Of a stretch of 64,000 bases of DNA, positions 8,574-17,270 are shown piece by piece (position 1 is the first letter of the stretch; the number at the start of each line of letters is the position of its first letter). This stretch comes from Hamadaea sp013361475. Lineage in GTDB: Bacteria > Actinomycetota > Actinomycetes > Mycobacteriales > Micromonosporaceae. The stretch covers positions 248,001 through 312,000 of the forward strand of contig NZ_JBFAHM010000005.1 in assembly GCF_040654195.1 (NCBI RefSeq). Direction: 5' to 3'. The position numbers were made by a program, and so were the translations under genes. Below the pieces are notes generated by a model, which was not told where the DNA came from, made no database searches, and worked only from the letters and a program-made list of their open reading frames with translations.

Positions 8574-9296
8574 ATGACGACAAACCGGCTGATCTGCCGC
8601 GAGGTGACAAAGACCTACGGGACCTCGTTTACGCTGGGCCCACTATCCCTGGACTTCACTTCCGGCGTGGCCTGCCTGGTCGGCCCCAACGGCGCCGGGA
8701 AGTCCTCCTTCTTCCGGCTCGCCGCCGCCGTGGACCGGCCGACCGCCGGCACTCTGGAATTACAGGTGCCCGACGGGCCGCCCCGCGTCGGCTACCTGCC
8801 GCAGGAGCCCCTGCTGCCAAGCTCGGCCACCTGCGAGCAGTTCCTTCACCACGTTGCCTGGCTACAGCGGATTCCGCGGGCTGACCGCGCCGACGCTGTG
8901 ACCCGCGCCCTGGAACTAACTAACCTGACCGCACGCCGCCAAAACAAGATCGGCACGCTTTCCGGTGGCATGCGCCGCCGACTCGGCATTGCGCATGCCC
9001 TTGTCCACGATCCGCACCTGCTGCTCCTCGATGAGCCCACCGTCGGGCTTGATCCACACCAGCGTGTGCAGCTGCGCAAGACGATCACAGCGGTCGGCGC
9101 GTCGCGCGTCGTCGTGGTTTCCACGCATCTGGTCGAGGACGTCCGTGGAACCGCCGATCGTGTTGTCGTCCTCCACGAGGGTCGGGCCCGATTCGACGGT
9201 ACCGTCGCCGAGCTCGAGAACCTGGCGGACGGTTCATCTGACACCCTGTCCGGGCTTGAGCAGGCCATGGCCGCCTTGATCGGAGGTGACCTGTGA
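8574..9296 (+). CDS. ABC transporter ATP-binding protein
   Basis: 240 residues. Walker A GPNGAGKS at 37-44, Q-loop LPQEPLLP, signature LSGGMRRRLGIAHAL, Walker B LLLLDEPTVGLD, and switch His in VVSTHLVED complete an ABC ATPase of the export type (ABC-2/DrrA-like). ATG 8574 has GGAGAAA about 8 bases upstream; a longer in-frame start at 8421 would place the terminator hairpin inside the gene and is rejected. It overlaps the permease gene by 4 bases (GTGA). The cytoplasmic ATPase powers the membrane proteins encoded next. The substrate is unknown. Confidence 0.9.
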   Translation: MTTNRLICREVTKTYGTSFTLGPLSLDFTSGVACLVGPNGAGKSSFFRLAAAVDRPTAGTLELQVPDGPPRVGYLPQEPLLPSSATCEQFLHHVAWLQRIPRADRADAVTRALELTNLTARRQNKIGTLSGGMRRRLGIAHALVHDPHLLLLDEPTVGLDPHQRVQLRKTITAVGASRVVVVSTHLVEDVRGTADRVVVLHEGRARFDGTVAELENLADGSSDTLSGLEQAMAALIGGDL

Positions 9297-10555
9297 AGCA
9301 GCACGTCATCTACGCCTTCCGGACGCTGCTCGGCCCGTGGCTGATCATTCCCGCGCTGGGCATCGAAGTCATGGTGTTCCTCCTGCGGGGCATGCCGTGG
9401 CGAGGCGAAGGTATGTGGACCGTGGAATGGTTCGCTGTCTCCCTGTACATCATCGGGCCGCTGGCAGCCGGCGCGGCGGCGGTCGACGCTGCTCGGCTCA
9501 CCCGGCCGGGCAACATCCACCTGGTGACGGCCGTTCACGGTCAGTGGCGACCGCTCGGTCGCGCCGTCTTGTGGAATGCAGCACCGCTGGCCGCGATCCA
9601 CCTCGCCGTCACCGCGGTCGGATTACTCGCCGGCCAGGTAGACAAGCCGAGCGTTGGCTGGCTGGCGATGGCGGCCGGTGCGCTGGTGCAGTGCCTAGTC
9701 ATCGCGTGGTACGCCGCGCTTGGCTCTGTCGTTGGCAGGGCGGTGTCACCAGCGCTGGCTGGTCTGCTGGGCGCGGGACTGGGCTTCATCCTCAGCTATG
9801 CGATCGGTGACGCTGCTACGGGAAATTCGTTCCAACTATTGGCGCTGGGCGCTGCCACGGTTTCCCGGATTGGACTGCGGTATGACAGCGCCTACCTCGC
9901 CGGCCAGGCGGCCGTCCTGACGCTCACCTCCATGCTGTTCGTGCTGGCGAGTATCCGGTTACACGGTCGGTGGAAAGCACCGTCCGCGTCGGGCGCGCTG
10001 GCACTGCTGGCGGCCGCCGGGTTGATCATCGCAAGCCCCATGGTGCTGCCGGCGAAACGAACGGTGCCTGTGGCCGGCGTCGAGCCGCAAACCTGTCGTG
10101 GGAACGCACCGCAGGTGTGCGTGTACTACGAGCACCGGCGGTTCGCTCCGATCCTGGATCAGCGGGTGCGGCTGCTGTCTGACGCCGCGCAGGCGGCTGG
10201 ATACGATGCCCTCGTTCCGCGGAAGGTCGTGGAGAACAGCCGGTCATACGTCGGCGCCGGCCAAGGAATCCGGTCGATCTGGTTGCCGACGGAGCTGTAC
10301 GAGCAGAACACGCTGGCCGTCGAGGAAGTCGCCTATCAGCTGATCCAGCCGTCCCAATGCGACGGCTTACACCAGGAGACCCCGCCCAGCGCCGCGTACG
10401 ACAACCGATTCTTCTCCGTCCTGACAACCTGGCTGCGCATCGCGCACGCCGACACATCCGCGGGCTTCCCAGTCGACGTTCAGCCGCTGAGCCCTGCAGA
10501 GGTCATGGACATCATGGCCGACTTCGCACGCTGCGACCTCGACGGAACCGGCTGA
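9293..10555 (+). CDS. ABC-2-like permease with a C-terminal extracytoplasmic domain
   Basis: 420 residues, GTG start overlapping the ATPase stop, with GGAGGTG upstream. About six hydrophobic segments occupy residues 10-255 (e.g. PWLIIPALGIEVMVFLL, SVVGRAVSPALAGLLGAG, LLAAAGLIIASPMVL). After residue about 260 the chain is soluble (GVEPQTCRGNAPQVCVYYEH, then a helical region with further Cys), predicting an exported domain of about 160 residues. It presumably pairs with the 8574 ATPase and the 10555 membrane protein. Families of this kind occur with bacteriocin or secondary-metabolite exporters, but no substrate can be read from the sequence. Confidence 0.7.
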   Translation: MKQHVIYAFRTLLGPWLIIPALGIEVMVFLLRGMPWRGEGMWTVEWFAVSLYIIGPLAAGAAAVDAARLTRPGNIHLVTAVHGQWRPLGRAVLWNAAPLAAIHLAVTAVGLLAGQVDKPSVGWLAMAAGALVQCLVIAWYAALGSVVGRAVSPALAGLLGAGLGFILSYAIGDAATGNSFQLLALGAATVSRIGLRYDSAYLAGQAAVLTLTSMLFVLASIRLHGRWKAPSASGALALLAAAGLIIASPMVLPAKRTVPVAGVEPQTCRGNAPQVCVYYEHRRFAPILDQRVRLLSDAAQAAGYDALVPRKVVENSRSYVGAGQGIRSIWLPTELYEQNTLAVEEVAYQLIQPSQCDGLHQETPPSAAYDNRFFSVLTTWLRIAHADTSAGFPVDVQPLSPAEVMDIMADFARCDLDGTG

Positions 10556-11184
10556 TGTCGCCGATTCGCTCCTGGGCCGCGGTGCACTCGGCCACCACCG
10601 CGGCCACCACCCTGGCCCTCATCGCCGTGCTGTCACTTCTGCTGGGACCGGCGAGCATCAGCCGAATCGGAGCATTCTCCTTCCCCGTGCCTATCGCTGC
10701 TCTGTTGCTGCTGCCGATGTTCGGCGGCTGGGCGTCGGCCATCGCCTGCCGCAACAACGTCGGCATTCCGTTGCCGGATCCACCCGTGGTCAAGGCGATG
10801 CGGGCCTGCTGGTCGTCCGCCTGGGTTCTGGCCGCGATCGCGGCGACCAGCGTGGGCCTGGCCACCAGCGCTGACCTGACATCGGCTGCGGTCGTGCGCA
10901 ACGTCCTGATCTATCACGCGATCGCGTTGGCCACGCTCAGCCTCGGCTACCCAGACCTTCTCTGGCTGCCGTGCATCGTCTACAGCATCAGCTGCATGCT
11001 TTTTGGCTATCCACCGCACGAGCCCCGCTACTACTGGTGGGCGATAGTCATGGACAGTCAAGCCTCGACCGGCCAGTTGGTCGCCGCAGGCATTCTTGCC
11101 GCCGCCGCCACCGCCCTCATCACCGTACGTCGCCCGGCCGGACCCGGCGCCTGGGCAGTGCGCAGGGCTCGACGAGCTCGGTGA
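10555..11184 (+). CDS. Integral membrane protein, third ABC operon component
   Basis: 209 residues from ATG 10555, whose A is the last base of the preceding TGA, so translation is coupled. Five to six hydrophobic segments are visible (TTLALIAVLSLLLG, VPIAALLLLPMFGGWASA, SAWVLAAIAATSVGLA, LVAAGILAAAATALITV). The C-terminus is a basic tail (RRARRAR). No Walker or catalytic motifs are present. It is probably a second membrane subunit of the exporter; alternatively an accessory or immunity-type membrane protein. The operon's stop at 11184 is followed by a hairpin at 11591. Confidence 0.65.
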   Translation: MSPIRSWAAVHSATTAATTLALIAVLSLLLGPASISRIGAFSFPVPIAALLLLPMFGGWASAIACRNNVGIPLPDPPVVKAMRACWSSAWVLAAIAATSVGLATSADLTSAAVVRNVLIYHAIALATLSLGYPDLLWLPCIVYSISCMLFGYPPHEPRYYWWAIVMDSQASTGQLVAAGILAAAATALITVRRPAGPGAWAVRRARRAR

Positions 11185-11681
11185 GACACGTCGAGACATC
11201 ACCATAGGCATTCTGCGATCAGGGTCTGACCGGAGTGGCTGGAGACAGACCCGTTTGCGCTGAAGTAGCCGTCGATGGGCCTTGCCGGTTTACCCCGCCG
11301 CACTGGCATTGTGGACTCGCATAGATCCCGCGGTCCCGGCTACCGCTGGAGTGATCCTCAGCTGGGCCGTTTCCAGGTAGGGCTGGAGTCGTCCCGGGAC
11401 CGAGTGGTTACAACCCGTGCACGTCCGCCAAAGCGAGGCAGACAGTCATGCCATATCGAACGACACGGTGACAGTGACCGCTCGGCACGCACTGGGCGAG
11501 CGAGCCTGGAATTCGGTTCGCGGATTGTCCCGCCCGTGCCGCCGGCTGGCATGACGAAAACCGTTACCGGGCCGTCACCGAAGCCTGTCCGAGGCTCGCC
11601 AGAGAACTTCTCCTCTGGCGAGCCTCTGCGATGACCAGGTGACAGGGGGAATCAGCGGCCCTATTGCCGGACGAGGGTGAT
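11185..11681. other. Intergenic region between ABC operon and IS21 element
   Basis: About 500 bp. It holds the hairpin at 11591-11626 and, at 11661-11681 on the minus strand, the last codons (TLVRQ-stop) of the carbohydrate-binding pseudogene separated by the IS insertion. A 119-codon plus frame at 11275-11634 overlaps the hairpin and has no family signal, so it is not called. Confidence 0.4.
11591..11626. terminator. Perfect 14-bp hairpin
   Basis: Arms 11591-11604 and 11613-11626 (GAGGCTCGCCAGAG and its complement), loop of 8 bases. It lies between the end of the rightward ABC operon and the end of the leftward carbohydrate-binding gene before IS insertion. A bidirectional terminator for convergent genes is the simplest reading. 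Confidence 0.65.
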
Positions 11682-11750
11682 TGTCGGCGCTCACGTAATT
11701 GGACCCGCTGCGGCTCAAGTTATTGGCCGGGGTGATCCTCGGGTGTAGTT

Positions 11751-12527
11751 CTACTTGTCGGTCTTGGTGGTTGTCGAGTTGGTGTGGCCGGGTTTCTTGT
11801 TCGGGCGGTAGCTGGGTCCGTTCATGAAGACCTGGTGGCTGGTGTTGATGAGCCGGTCGAGTAGGGACTCTGCGACGACGGGGTTCGGGAAGAGCGGATA
11901 CCAGTCGACGGGTGCCCGGTTCGAGGTGATGATCATCGACTTGGCGGTGCGGGCGCGTTCGGATACGAGTTCGTAGAGGTCATCGGCTTGGGGCGCGGTG
12001 AGTTCCCGCATCGCGAAGTCGTCGAGGATGAGCAGGTCAGGCCGGGCGAGTTCGCCCAGGCGTTTGGTCCAGGTGCGGTCGGCGTGACCGCCGGCGAGGT
12101 CGGCCAGGGTGCGGCTGGTCTTGGTGAAGCGGACGTCGGCGCCGCGGCGGACGGCGAGGTGGCCCAGGGCTTGGGCGAGGTGGGTCTTGCCGACACCGAC
12201 GGGCCCATAGAGGATGACCGATTCCCCGGTCTGCAGCCAGCGCAGCGCAGCCAGGTCGCGGATCTGCGCGGCGGGTAGTTTCGGGCTGGCCGCGAAGTCG
12301 AACTCCTCGAGGGTGGCCTGTTGTTCGAACTTCGCTTTGGCCAGGCGGCGGGCGATGGAGGTCGTCTCGCGTCGGCTGATCTCGTCGTGGCAGAGGACCT
12401 GCAGGAACTCCAGGTGCCCGAGTTCGCCGGCGTGGGCCTGGACGAGGCGGGCGTCGAGGGTCTGCAGCATGCCGGACAGTTTCAGGGCGCGCAGGCTGTC
12501 GCGCAGTGCGGTGTCGATGATGGTCAT
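11751..12527 (-). CDS. istB: IS21-family transposition helper ATPase IstB
   Basis: 258 residues. An N-terminal helical region (LRALKLSGMLQTLDARL) is followed by Walker A GPVGVGKTHLAQAL, Walker B LLILDDFAMREL and sensor-1 MIITSNRAP, the DnaA/DnaC-like AAA+ layout of IstB. It binds DNA and ATP and directs the IstA transposase to the target. The C-terminal basic tail (YRPNKKPGHTN) is usual. The start ATG overlaps the istA stop by 4 bases. Length is normal and no damage is seen. Confidence 0.93.
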   Translation of the reverse strand: MTIIDTALRDSLRALKLSGMLQTLDARLVQAHAGELGHLEFLQVLCHDEISRRETTSIARRLAKAKFEQQATLEEFDFAASPKLPAAQIRDLAALRWLQTGESVILYGPVGVGKTHLAQALGHLAVRRGADVRFTKTSRTLADLAGGHADRTWTKRLGELARPDLLILDDFAMRELTAPQADDLYELVSERARTAKSMIITSNRAPVDWYPLFPNPVVAESLLDRLINTSHQVFMNGPSYRPNKKPGHTNSTTTKTDK

Positions 12528-14170
12528 GCGGTGTCCTTGATGCTGTCGCGGTGGCCGGTGGCGTCGCTCGGGGTGGCCTGGTCCGTGGCGGGCGTCGGGT
12601 TCGCGGTGGGCAGGGCGATGACGTTCGCGAACAGCTGGGAAGGGCCGTGCAGGAACGCGCCGGCGCCGCCGTCGCCTGCGGCGGGTGCGACGGGGTCGGT
12701 CTCGGCGCCGACGGCGAGGATGCCTTTGACGGTGCGGTAGGACGGGTCACCGACCTTGATTGCTTTGACGCAGGCGGCCTCGAGCCTGGCCGGGGTGTAC
12801 TTGTCTGCCAGGCCGAGCACGCCCTGGGCTGCGCGCAGCCGGAACAGCGCCCCGGTCTCCAGCAGACCGGCGATGACCTCGACACAACCCGGCCCGACCT
12901 CGGCCGCCTTGCTGCGGCACCAGTTCGGGGTCTTGACCTGGAACGCGATCTTCTCCGGCGGGTAGTGGCCCTCGAAAGTCTGCTTGCCGCCGGGTTTGCG
13001 CACGTGGGTGGCGATCAGCTGCCCGGCTGCGAAGATCTGCACCATCGTGTCGGTGGTGCGGGCATCCACCCGCTGACCCAGGTATTGCCACGGCACCGAG
13101 TAGATCGTCTTGCCGACCTTGACGTGGATGTCCGGGCCGACCGTCGCCGTCGACCACGAGGCCAGGACGAACGGCCGGGCCGGCAGCGGCCGCAGCGCTT
13201 CGGCCTCCACGGCGTCGAACACGCTCAACGGCGACGCGCCCTCCAGTGCGCGGCTCGGCCGGCGCCCGGCGACGTCACGACACCACGCCACGGCCGCGGC
13301 TTGGGCCTCGGCGACGGAGGTGAACTGCCGGCCGCGGAAGAACGAGTCCCGGACATAGGGCATCGGGCGTTCGACACGTGCCTTGTCACGGGGCTTGCCG
13401 CGGCGCGCGGGGTCGACCAGCGTGCCGTAATGCTCGGCCAGTTCCGCATACGACCGGTTGATCTTCGGGTCGTAGAGGTCGACGCGGTCGACGCCGGTGC
13501 GCAGGTTGTCCGGGACCAGGCGGCGCGGGACGCCGCCGAAGAACGCGAACGCCTCGACGTGCGCGGCCGTCCACGCCTGCTGATCCATAACCAGGGTCGG
13601 CTGGACGAACATGTGCCGTGAACAGGCCAGCACCATCACGAACGCCCACAGTTTGCGCCGCTGCCCGGTGCGCGGTTCCACGAACCAGCCCAGCTGCCCG
13701 TAGTCGATCTGCGCCTCGCTGCCCGGCTCGACCTCTCCGCGCAGGACCACGACCTGGTCACGGCGGGTCTCGGCGGGCATGTTCGCCGCGACGTACCGCT
13801 TCAGCGACGCGTAGCTGGCCGCCAGGCCGTGCTCATCACGCAGCCGCTGGTGGATCGTCGCCTGCGTCACCCCGCACCCGAGCTGGGCCTTGATGTAGTC
13901 GTGGTGGACCGCGATCTGCGGCCAGGTCACCTTATTCAACCGGGTGTCGGCCAGGTGCGGGAACCAGCCCATCACCAGCCGGGCCCACTCCGCCTGCCCC
14001 AACGCAGGACCGCCCGGCACCATCCCGGCCTGCCTGGCGGGATCGATGTACTTGCGGACGGTCTTACGGTCCAGGCCGAGGCTGTCAGCCACTTCGTTGA
14101 TCGACCGGCCCGCATGCCAGTGGATCAGAATCTCAGTCACATCGACCACGTCGAACGTTCTCCTCGCCAT
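12524..14170 (-). CDS. istA: IS21-family transposase IstA
   Basis: 548 residues. N-terminal helix-turn-helix (INEVADSLGLDRKTVRKYID), then a DDE integrase core: first Asp in EAQIDYGQLGWF, second Asp in PDNLRTGV, Glu in KARVERPMPYVRDSFF. A C-terminal beta-rich Mu-transposase-like domain (VGKTIYSVPWQYLGQRV) follows. It performs strand transfer at the TG/CA ends. Length is typical of the larger IS21 members and all three catalytic residues are present. It is read leftward, upstream of istB. Confidence 0.93.
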   Translation of the reverse strand: MARRTFDVVDVTEILIHWHAGRSINEVADSLGLDRKTVRKYIDPARQAGMVPGGPALGQAEWARLVMGWFPHLADTRLNKVTWPQIAVHHDYIKAQLGCGVTQATIHQRLRDEHGLAASYASLKRYVAANMPAETRRDQVVVLRGEVEPGSEAQIDYGQLGWFVEPRTGQRRKLWAFVMVLACSRHMFVQPTLVMDQQAWTAAHVEAFAFFGGVPRRLVPDNLRTGVDRVDLYDPKINRSYAELAEHYGTLVDPARRGKPRDKARVERPMPYVRDSFFRGRQFTSVAEAQAAAVAWCRDVAGRRPSRALEGASPLSVFDAVEAEALRPLPARPFVLASWSTATVGPDIHVKVGKTIYSVPWQYLGQRVDARTTDTMVQIFAAGQLIATHVRKPGGKQTFEGHYPPEKIAFQVKTPNWCRSKAAEVGPGCVEVIAGLLETGALFRLRAAQGVLGLADKYTPARLEAACVKAIKVGDPSYRTVKGILAVGAETDPVAPAAGDGGAGAFLHGPSQLFANVIALPTANPTPATDQATPSDATGHRDSIKDTA

Positions 14171-14315
14171 CAGCCCCTCGCCTTCAGACGAGAGGGATCA
14201 TCCTGATCACGAGAACCACCTGGTCGCTCGGCCTCCCCATGGGGAATTACGTGAGCGCCAGGCCAATTACCTGAACGCGAACCGCGCTGCGTGGGGAATT
14301 ACGTGAGCGCTGACA

Positions 14316-15017
14316 GTGATGGCGTCGATCGACAGCCACTGGCCGCCGGTGCCGGCGGAGTAGACGCCGATGGTCAGCTGGCCGTTGGTGACGGAGATGC
14401 CTGAGATGACGATCGTTTGCCAGTTCGGCCAGCCTAGTGCGGGGATCGGTGCGATCAGCTCGGCCACGCCGGTGCCGTAGTTCTTCGCGCTGAGGAAGGC
14501 GGCACTCTGACCGCCACCGCCGACGGCCTGTGCGGTGAGGGTGTAGGTGCCGTTGGTCAGGCCAGTCACCGTCTGATCGGTGTAGACCTCGTAGGCGCTC
14601 GCCTTGTACTGGGTCAGCCGGTAGCCCCCGGTGACGCCGCCGGCTTCGGTGAAGTCGGCGGCGGCGGAGGTTCCGCTGCTGCCCGCCCAGGTGCCCCAGC
14701 CGGTCGGGGTCTGGTGTGGCGCCAGTCGCGTCGAAGTCGGCGTTGACCGGCGTCACGGCGGCTTCGGCGGCGTACACCGGAGTCGGAGCTCTTCCGAGGT
14801 CAAGGTAGTCGAGTTCGGTGAAGCCGATCCCGCTCTGGCGCAGGCGGATCGTGTTCGTCCCGGCGGCGAGGGTCACGGGCAGCATTTGCGGTGCGCTGCC
14901 GAAGCTTGCCCACGCCTCAGTACGCGGGAACGGCGCTACGAACTTCTGTGTGCCGTTGACCAGGACGTCAAGCCGGCCATTGTTTTCATCGGGAACGTCC
15001 AACCGCGCGTTGTGCAT
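14316..15017 (-). pseudogene. Carbohydrate-binding module protein, truncated by IS21 and frameshifted
   Basis: The first part reads MHNARLDVPDENNGRLDVLV, then GTNTIRLRQSGIGFTELDYL, a CBM35/CBM6-like beta-sandwich. Near 14705 the sense moves to another frame: PTGWGTWAGSSGTSAAADFT, VTGLTNGTYTLTAQAVG, PNWQTIVISGISVTNGQLTI, ending WLSIDAIT at the IS boundary. That second domain resembles the C-terminal sugar-binding domains of secreted galactanases. Joining across the IS and removing one GTGAT copy gives DAITLVRQ-stop, so the IS cost the gene its last codons. The catalytic N-terminus is missing. It is a relic of an exported glycoside hydrolase. Confidence 0.7.
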
Positions 15018-15187
15018 TGACGGCGAGAAGCCGCAACATGTGAGACTTTGTGGTCGTCGACGCAGCCGCGGCTGTCGGACGCGGCAGATGTGTCAATTGG
15101 CGAATCTGGCCGGAGAATCAGGCCTGGTCGCGTAAGCGAACGGCTAGCTTCAGCCGGATACAGGAGACACGCGCCGCGCTCATTCCT

Positions 15188-16660
15188 TCATATGCCGAGC
15201 GCGGCCGCCAGTTTCCGAATTGCCTCGATGACCGGCGCGCCGAGCTCTCCGGCGGTCACGGCGATGGCGGAAATCTTCGCGAGGATTGCTTTGATGCGGT
15301 GACGGTCGCCCTGGGCGTTCTTCAGCTCGGTGACTGCCTCGTCGGTCCGCCGCCGCCGCTTCTCGGTTAGCGTTGGAATCAGCTCTTCAAGCGAGTGCAG
15401 TAACTCCTGTGTTGCTAGGGAAACGTTGGTTTGGTGTCCGACAAAGCTGCTGCCGCTGATCTGGTTGCCGTCACCGAAGACCCCGGCTGCTGGGCCCTTG
15501 AAGGAGTAGCGGTCGCCTTGCATACGAAGTCCTCCCCGGACGACAAGATAGTTGTGGGTCACCTGCGCGGGCTGTTGCGAGTCGGCTCGCGCGGAGTCGA
15601 GGGATTCGATGAGGCTTGTGAGGCTGCGATAGATTCCCTTACTATACCGACGCATTTCATCGGCCAGTGCGAATAGATCCGAGTCCTCGAATCCGACGAC
15701 GTCGGAGAACAGTGAGAACAGTGTCGTCTGGTCGAGGTTGTTTCGGGTTCTCTTCGCCAGGAGCCGCAGCTGCCGGGCTAGGTAGTCCCGAAGGGAAGAT
15801 CGGGAGAAGTCCGCTGGGTGGGCGCGCCACGCCCGTATGACCTGCCGTAGGGTTTCCAGTTCTTGATATGCCCGCCATATGGAGATCCGTAGCGAGCGGC
15901 TATATCCGCCGCGCTGGTATCCGTGTTGTAGGAACACGCATACGAAGCTTTGTTTGCTGATGCGTATCGTCTCGACGCTCGCCGTGACATCATGTATCCG
16001 ATCGTTGTACTCATCGACCAGGACAAACGGGCGACCGCTGGCCATCCACCAACTCGCCGGCATCTGCTCGCCAGCTCCGTTGGCGGTGGTGGCAGCAAGA
16101 AGGTGCCTCGCCACGGCATCACCGGCGCTGTGCAGGATGTAGCGGCCGTGGCCGACTTTCACGGCGCGTTGCAATATCCGCTCGCCGAGTGTGCGTGTGG
16201 GCTTTCGGCCTCCATACATTAAGCGCGCTGCCGCAGCAGAATCGATCTTCCCGAAGACTCGCGAGTGCCTGGGTGCGTGCTTTTCGAAGCCCCAGCGCGT
16301 AGTGAGACCGATGTCGAGGCGCCAGGATACGCCGGTGTGAAACAAGCGGCGATGTATGAGCCTCCAGCTCAGGTCTTCATCGCTCTGCTGGTCAACGAAC
16401 CGTAACAGTTGCGAGCCTTCACAATAGTTTCGTTCTCCATGCATACCGACCAAGCCTGCGGGACGGCCGGGCGAGCGGTACGGATTGAGATCGGCGATGA
16501 CGCCGACGCCGCGAACGAACTCGCGGCCCGCGATCGGGTCGGGCCACGATGGACGCGACAACCTGCCCGTCGGGTGATTGAGGAGTACCCGCAGATCGGC
16601 CATCGGAATCTGAACGTTCACGAACTGCCGCGTCGTTGTCAGATACATGGGCGGCTTCAT
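15188..16660 (-). CDS. Unassigned 490-residue protein with GDGN-type linker
   Basis: No known family recognised. The N-terminal 230 residues are mixed alpha/beta with WRLIHRRLFHTGVSWRLDIGL and WWMASGRPFVLVDEYNDR. Residues about 270-380 are helical and basic/aromatic (LARQLRLLAKRTRNNLDQTT). A short Gly-rich turn follows (GPAAGVFGDGNQISGSSFVG), then a Leu/Glu/Lys-rich helical C-terminus (about 415-490). The GDGNQ turn followed by a short helical tail is seen in several actinobacterial conflict proteins, which is suggestive only. There is no signal peptide or membrane segment; the last helix is hydrophobic. It lies next to a putative defence cassette transcribed in the same direction. Confidence 0.6.
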   Translation of the reverse strand: MKPPMYLTTTRQFVNVQIPMADLRVLLNHPTGRLSRPSWPDPIAGREFVRGVGVIADLNPYRSPGRPAGLVGMHGERNYCEGSQLLRFVDQQSDEDLSWRLIHRRLFHTGVSWRLDIGLTTRWGFEKHAPRHSRVFGKIDSAAAARLMYGGRKPTRTLGERILQRAVKVGHGRYILHSAGDAVARHLLAATTANGAGEQMPASWWMASGRPFVLVDEYNDRIHDVTASVETIRISKQSFVCVFLQHGYQRGGYSRSLRISIWRAYQELETLRQVIRAWRAHPADFSRSSLRDYLARQLRLLAKRTRNNLDQTTLFSLFSDVVGFEDSDLFALADEMRRYSKGIYRSLTSLIESLDSARADSQQPAQVTHNYLVVRGGLRMQGDRYSFKGPAAGVFGDGNQISGSSFVGHQTNVSLATQELLHSLEELIPTLTEKRRRRTDEAVTELKNAQGDRHRIKAILAKISAIAVTAGELGAPVIEAIRKLAAALGI

Positions 16661-16850
16661 CGGCTCAGCCTAGGCAATCATCATGTTTTGAGCAGCCCCT
16701 CAGAAGGGGAACGGTCCCCCCGCCGAACGGATGGGGACCGCCGACTTCCCGCTGACGTCCGCGCAAAAGCCGTTAACCCGTCACGCGGAGGCCCATAGCC
16801 GACCGCGCGCTCCTCTGCATTATGAGGTCGTCTTGCCGGATCGGCAATCC

Positions 16851-17270
16851 CTAGGCCGACCGGTCCATGTGTCCGGTAGCGAGCAGTTGGACGGTCTGGA
16901 CTACGGCCCGGTGCCATTGGCGAAGTTCTGTGGCTGTTGGCGCAAGGTTGTATGGGTGGGGGTGAGATGCGTCAGACAGCTGTGACCATAAGTCGTAGGC
17001 GCCTCTTGCTTGCTGTCGTCCGAGGGTTGCCTCCAGCATGAGAAGTTGCATCGTTAGCTGGGCTTGGCACATTTCGATGCGGTGCTGCCGCCAGTGGTTG
17101 CTGAGAGCGCTTTCCAGCGCGAAACGCATGAGGCGAGCGGCGGTGCGTGGCCACAGACCTGCGGTGTCGGGATCCGGCTCGCGTAGTAGATGGTCCGCCC
17201 AGATTAACGCGTCGTGGACCGGGCCGCGCTTGATCTCAGTGGGGCGGCATGCAGATGCAGAATGCTTCAC
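16851..17270 (-). CDS. Small helical protein, third gene of the SMC-like ATPase cassette
   Basis: 139 residues, ATG overlapping the ATPase stop by 4 bases (translation coupled). Almost entirely helical: ALIWADHLLRE, RTAARLMRFALESALSNHWR, MCQAQLTMQLLMLEATLG, AYDLWSQLSDASHPHPYNLA, LRQWHRAVVQTVQLLA. The His-rich SHPHPYNLAPTA turn between two helices and the long amphipathic helices are HEPN-like in appearance, but no textbook R-x4-6-H motif is seen. It probably acts with the ATPase, as sensor, effector or regulator. A weaker alternative is an unrelated gene that happens to overlap. Confidence 0.65.
   Translation of the reverse strand: MKHSASACRPTEIKRGPVHDALIWADHLLREPDPDTAGLWPRTAARLMRFALESALSNHWRQHRIEMCQAQLTMQLLMLEATLGRQQARGAYDLWSQLSDASHPHPYNLAPTATELRQWHRAVVQTVQLLATGHMDRSA

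Larger units (their letters stand above)
11682..14315 (-). mobile_element. Complete IS21-family insertion sequence (2634 bp)
   Basis: Outer ends are TGTCGGCGCTCACGTAATT at 11682 and, inverted, TGTCAGCGCTCACGTAATT ending at 14315 (18 of 19 identical, starting TG and ending CA). The flanks carry a 5-bp target duplication, GTGAT, at 11677-11681 and 14316-14320. Further copies of the end motif lie inside the element: aattacgtgagcgcc at 14245-14259, a variant near 14264, and a variant near 11714. These are the multiple transposase binding sites known for IS21. It contains istA and istB, overlapping by 4 bases. Both genes are open, so the element looks mobile. Confidence 0.93.
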
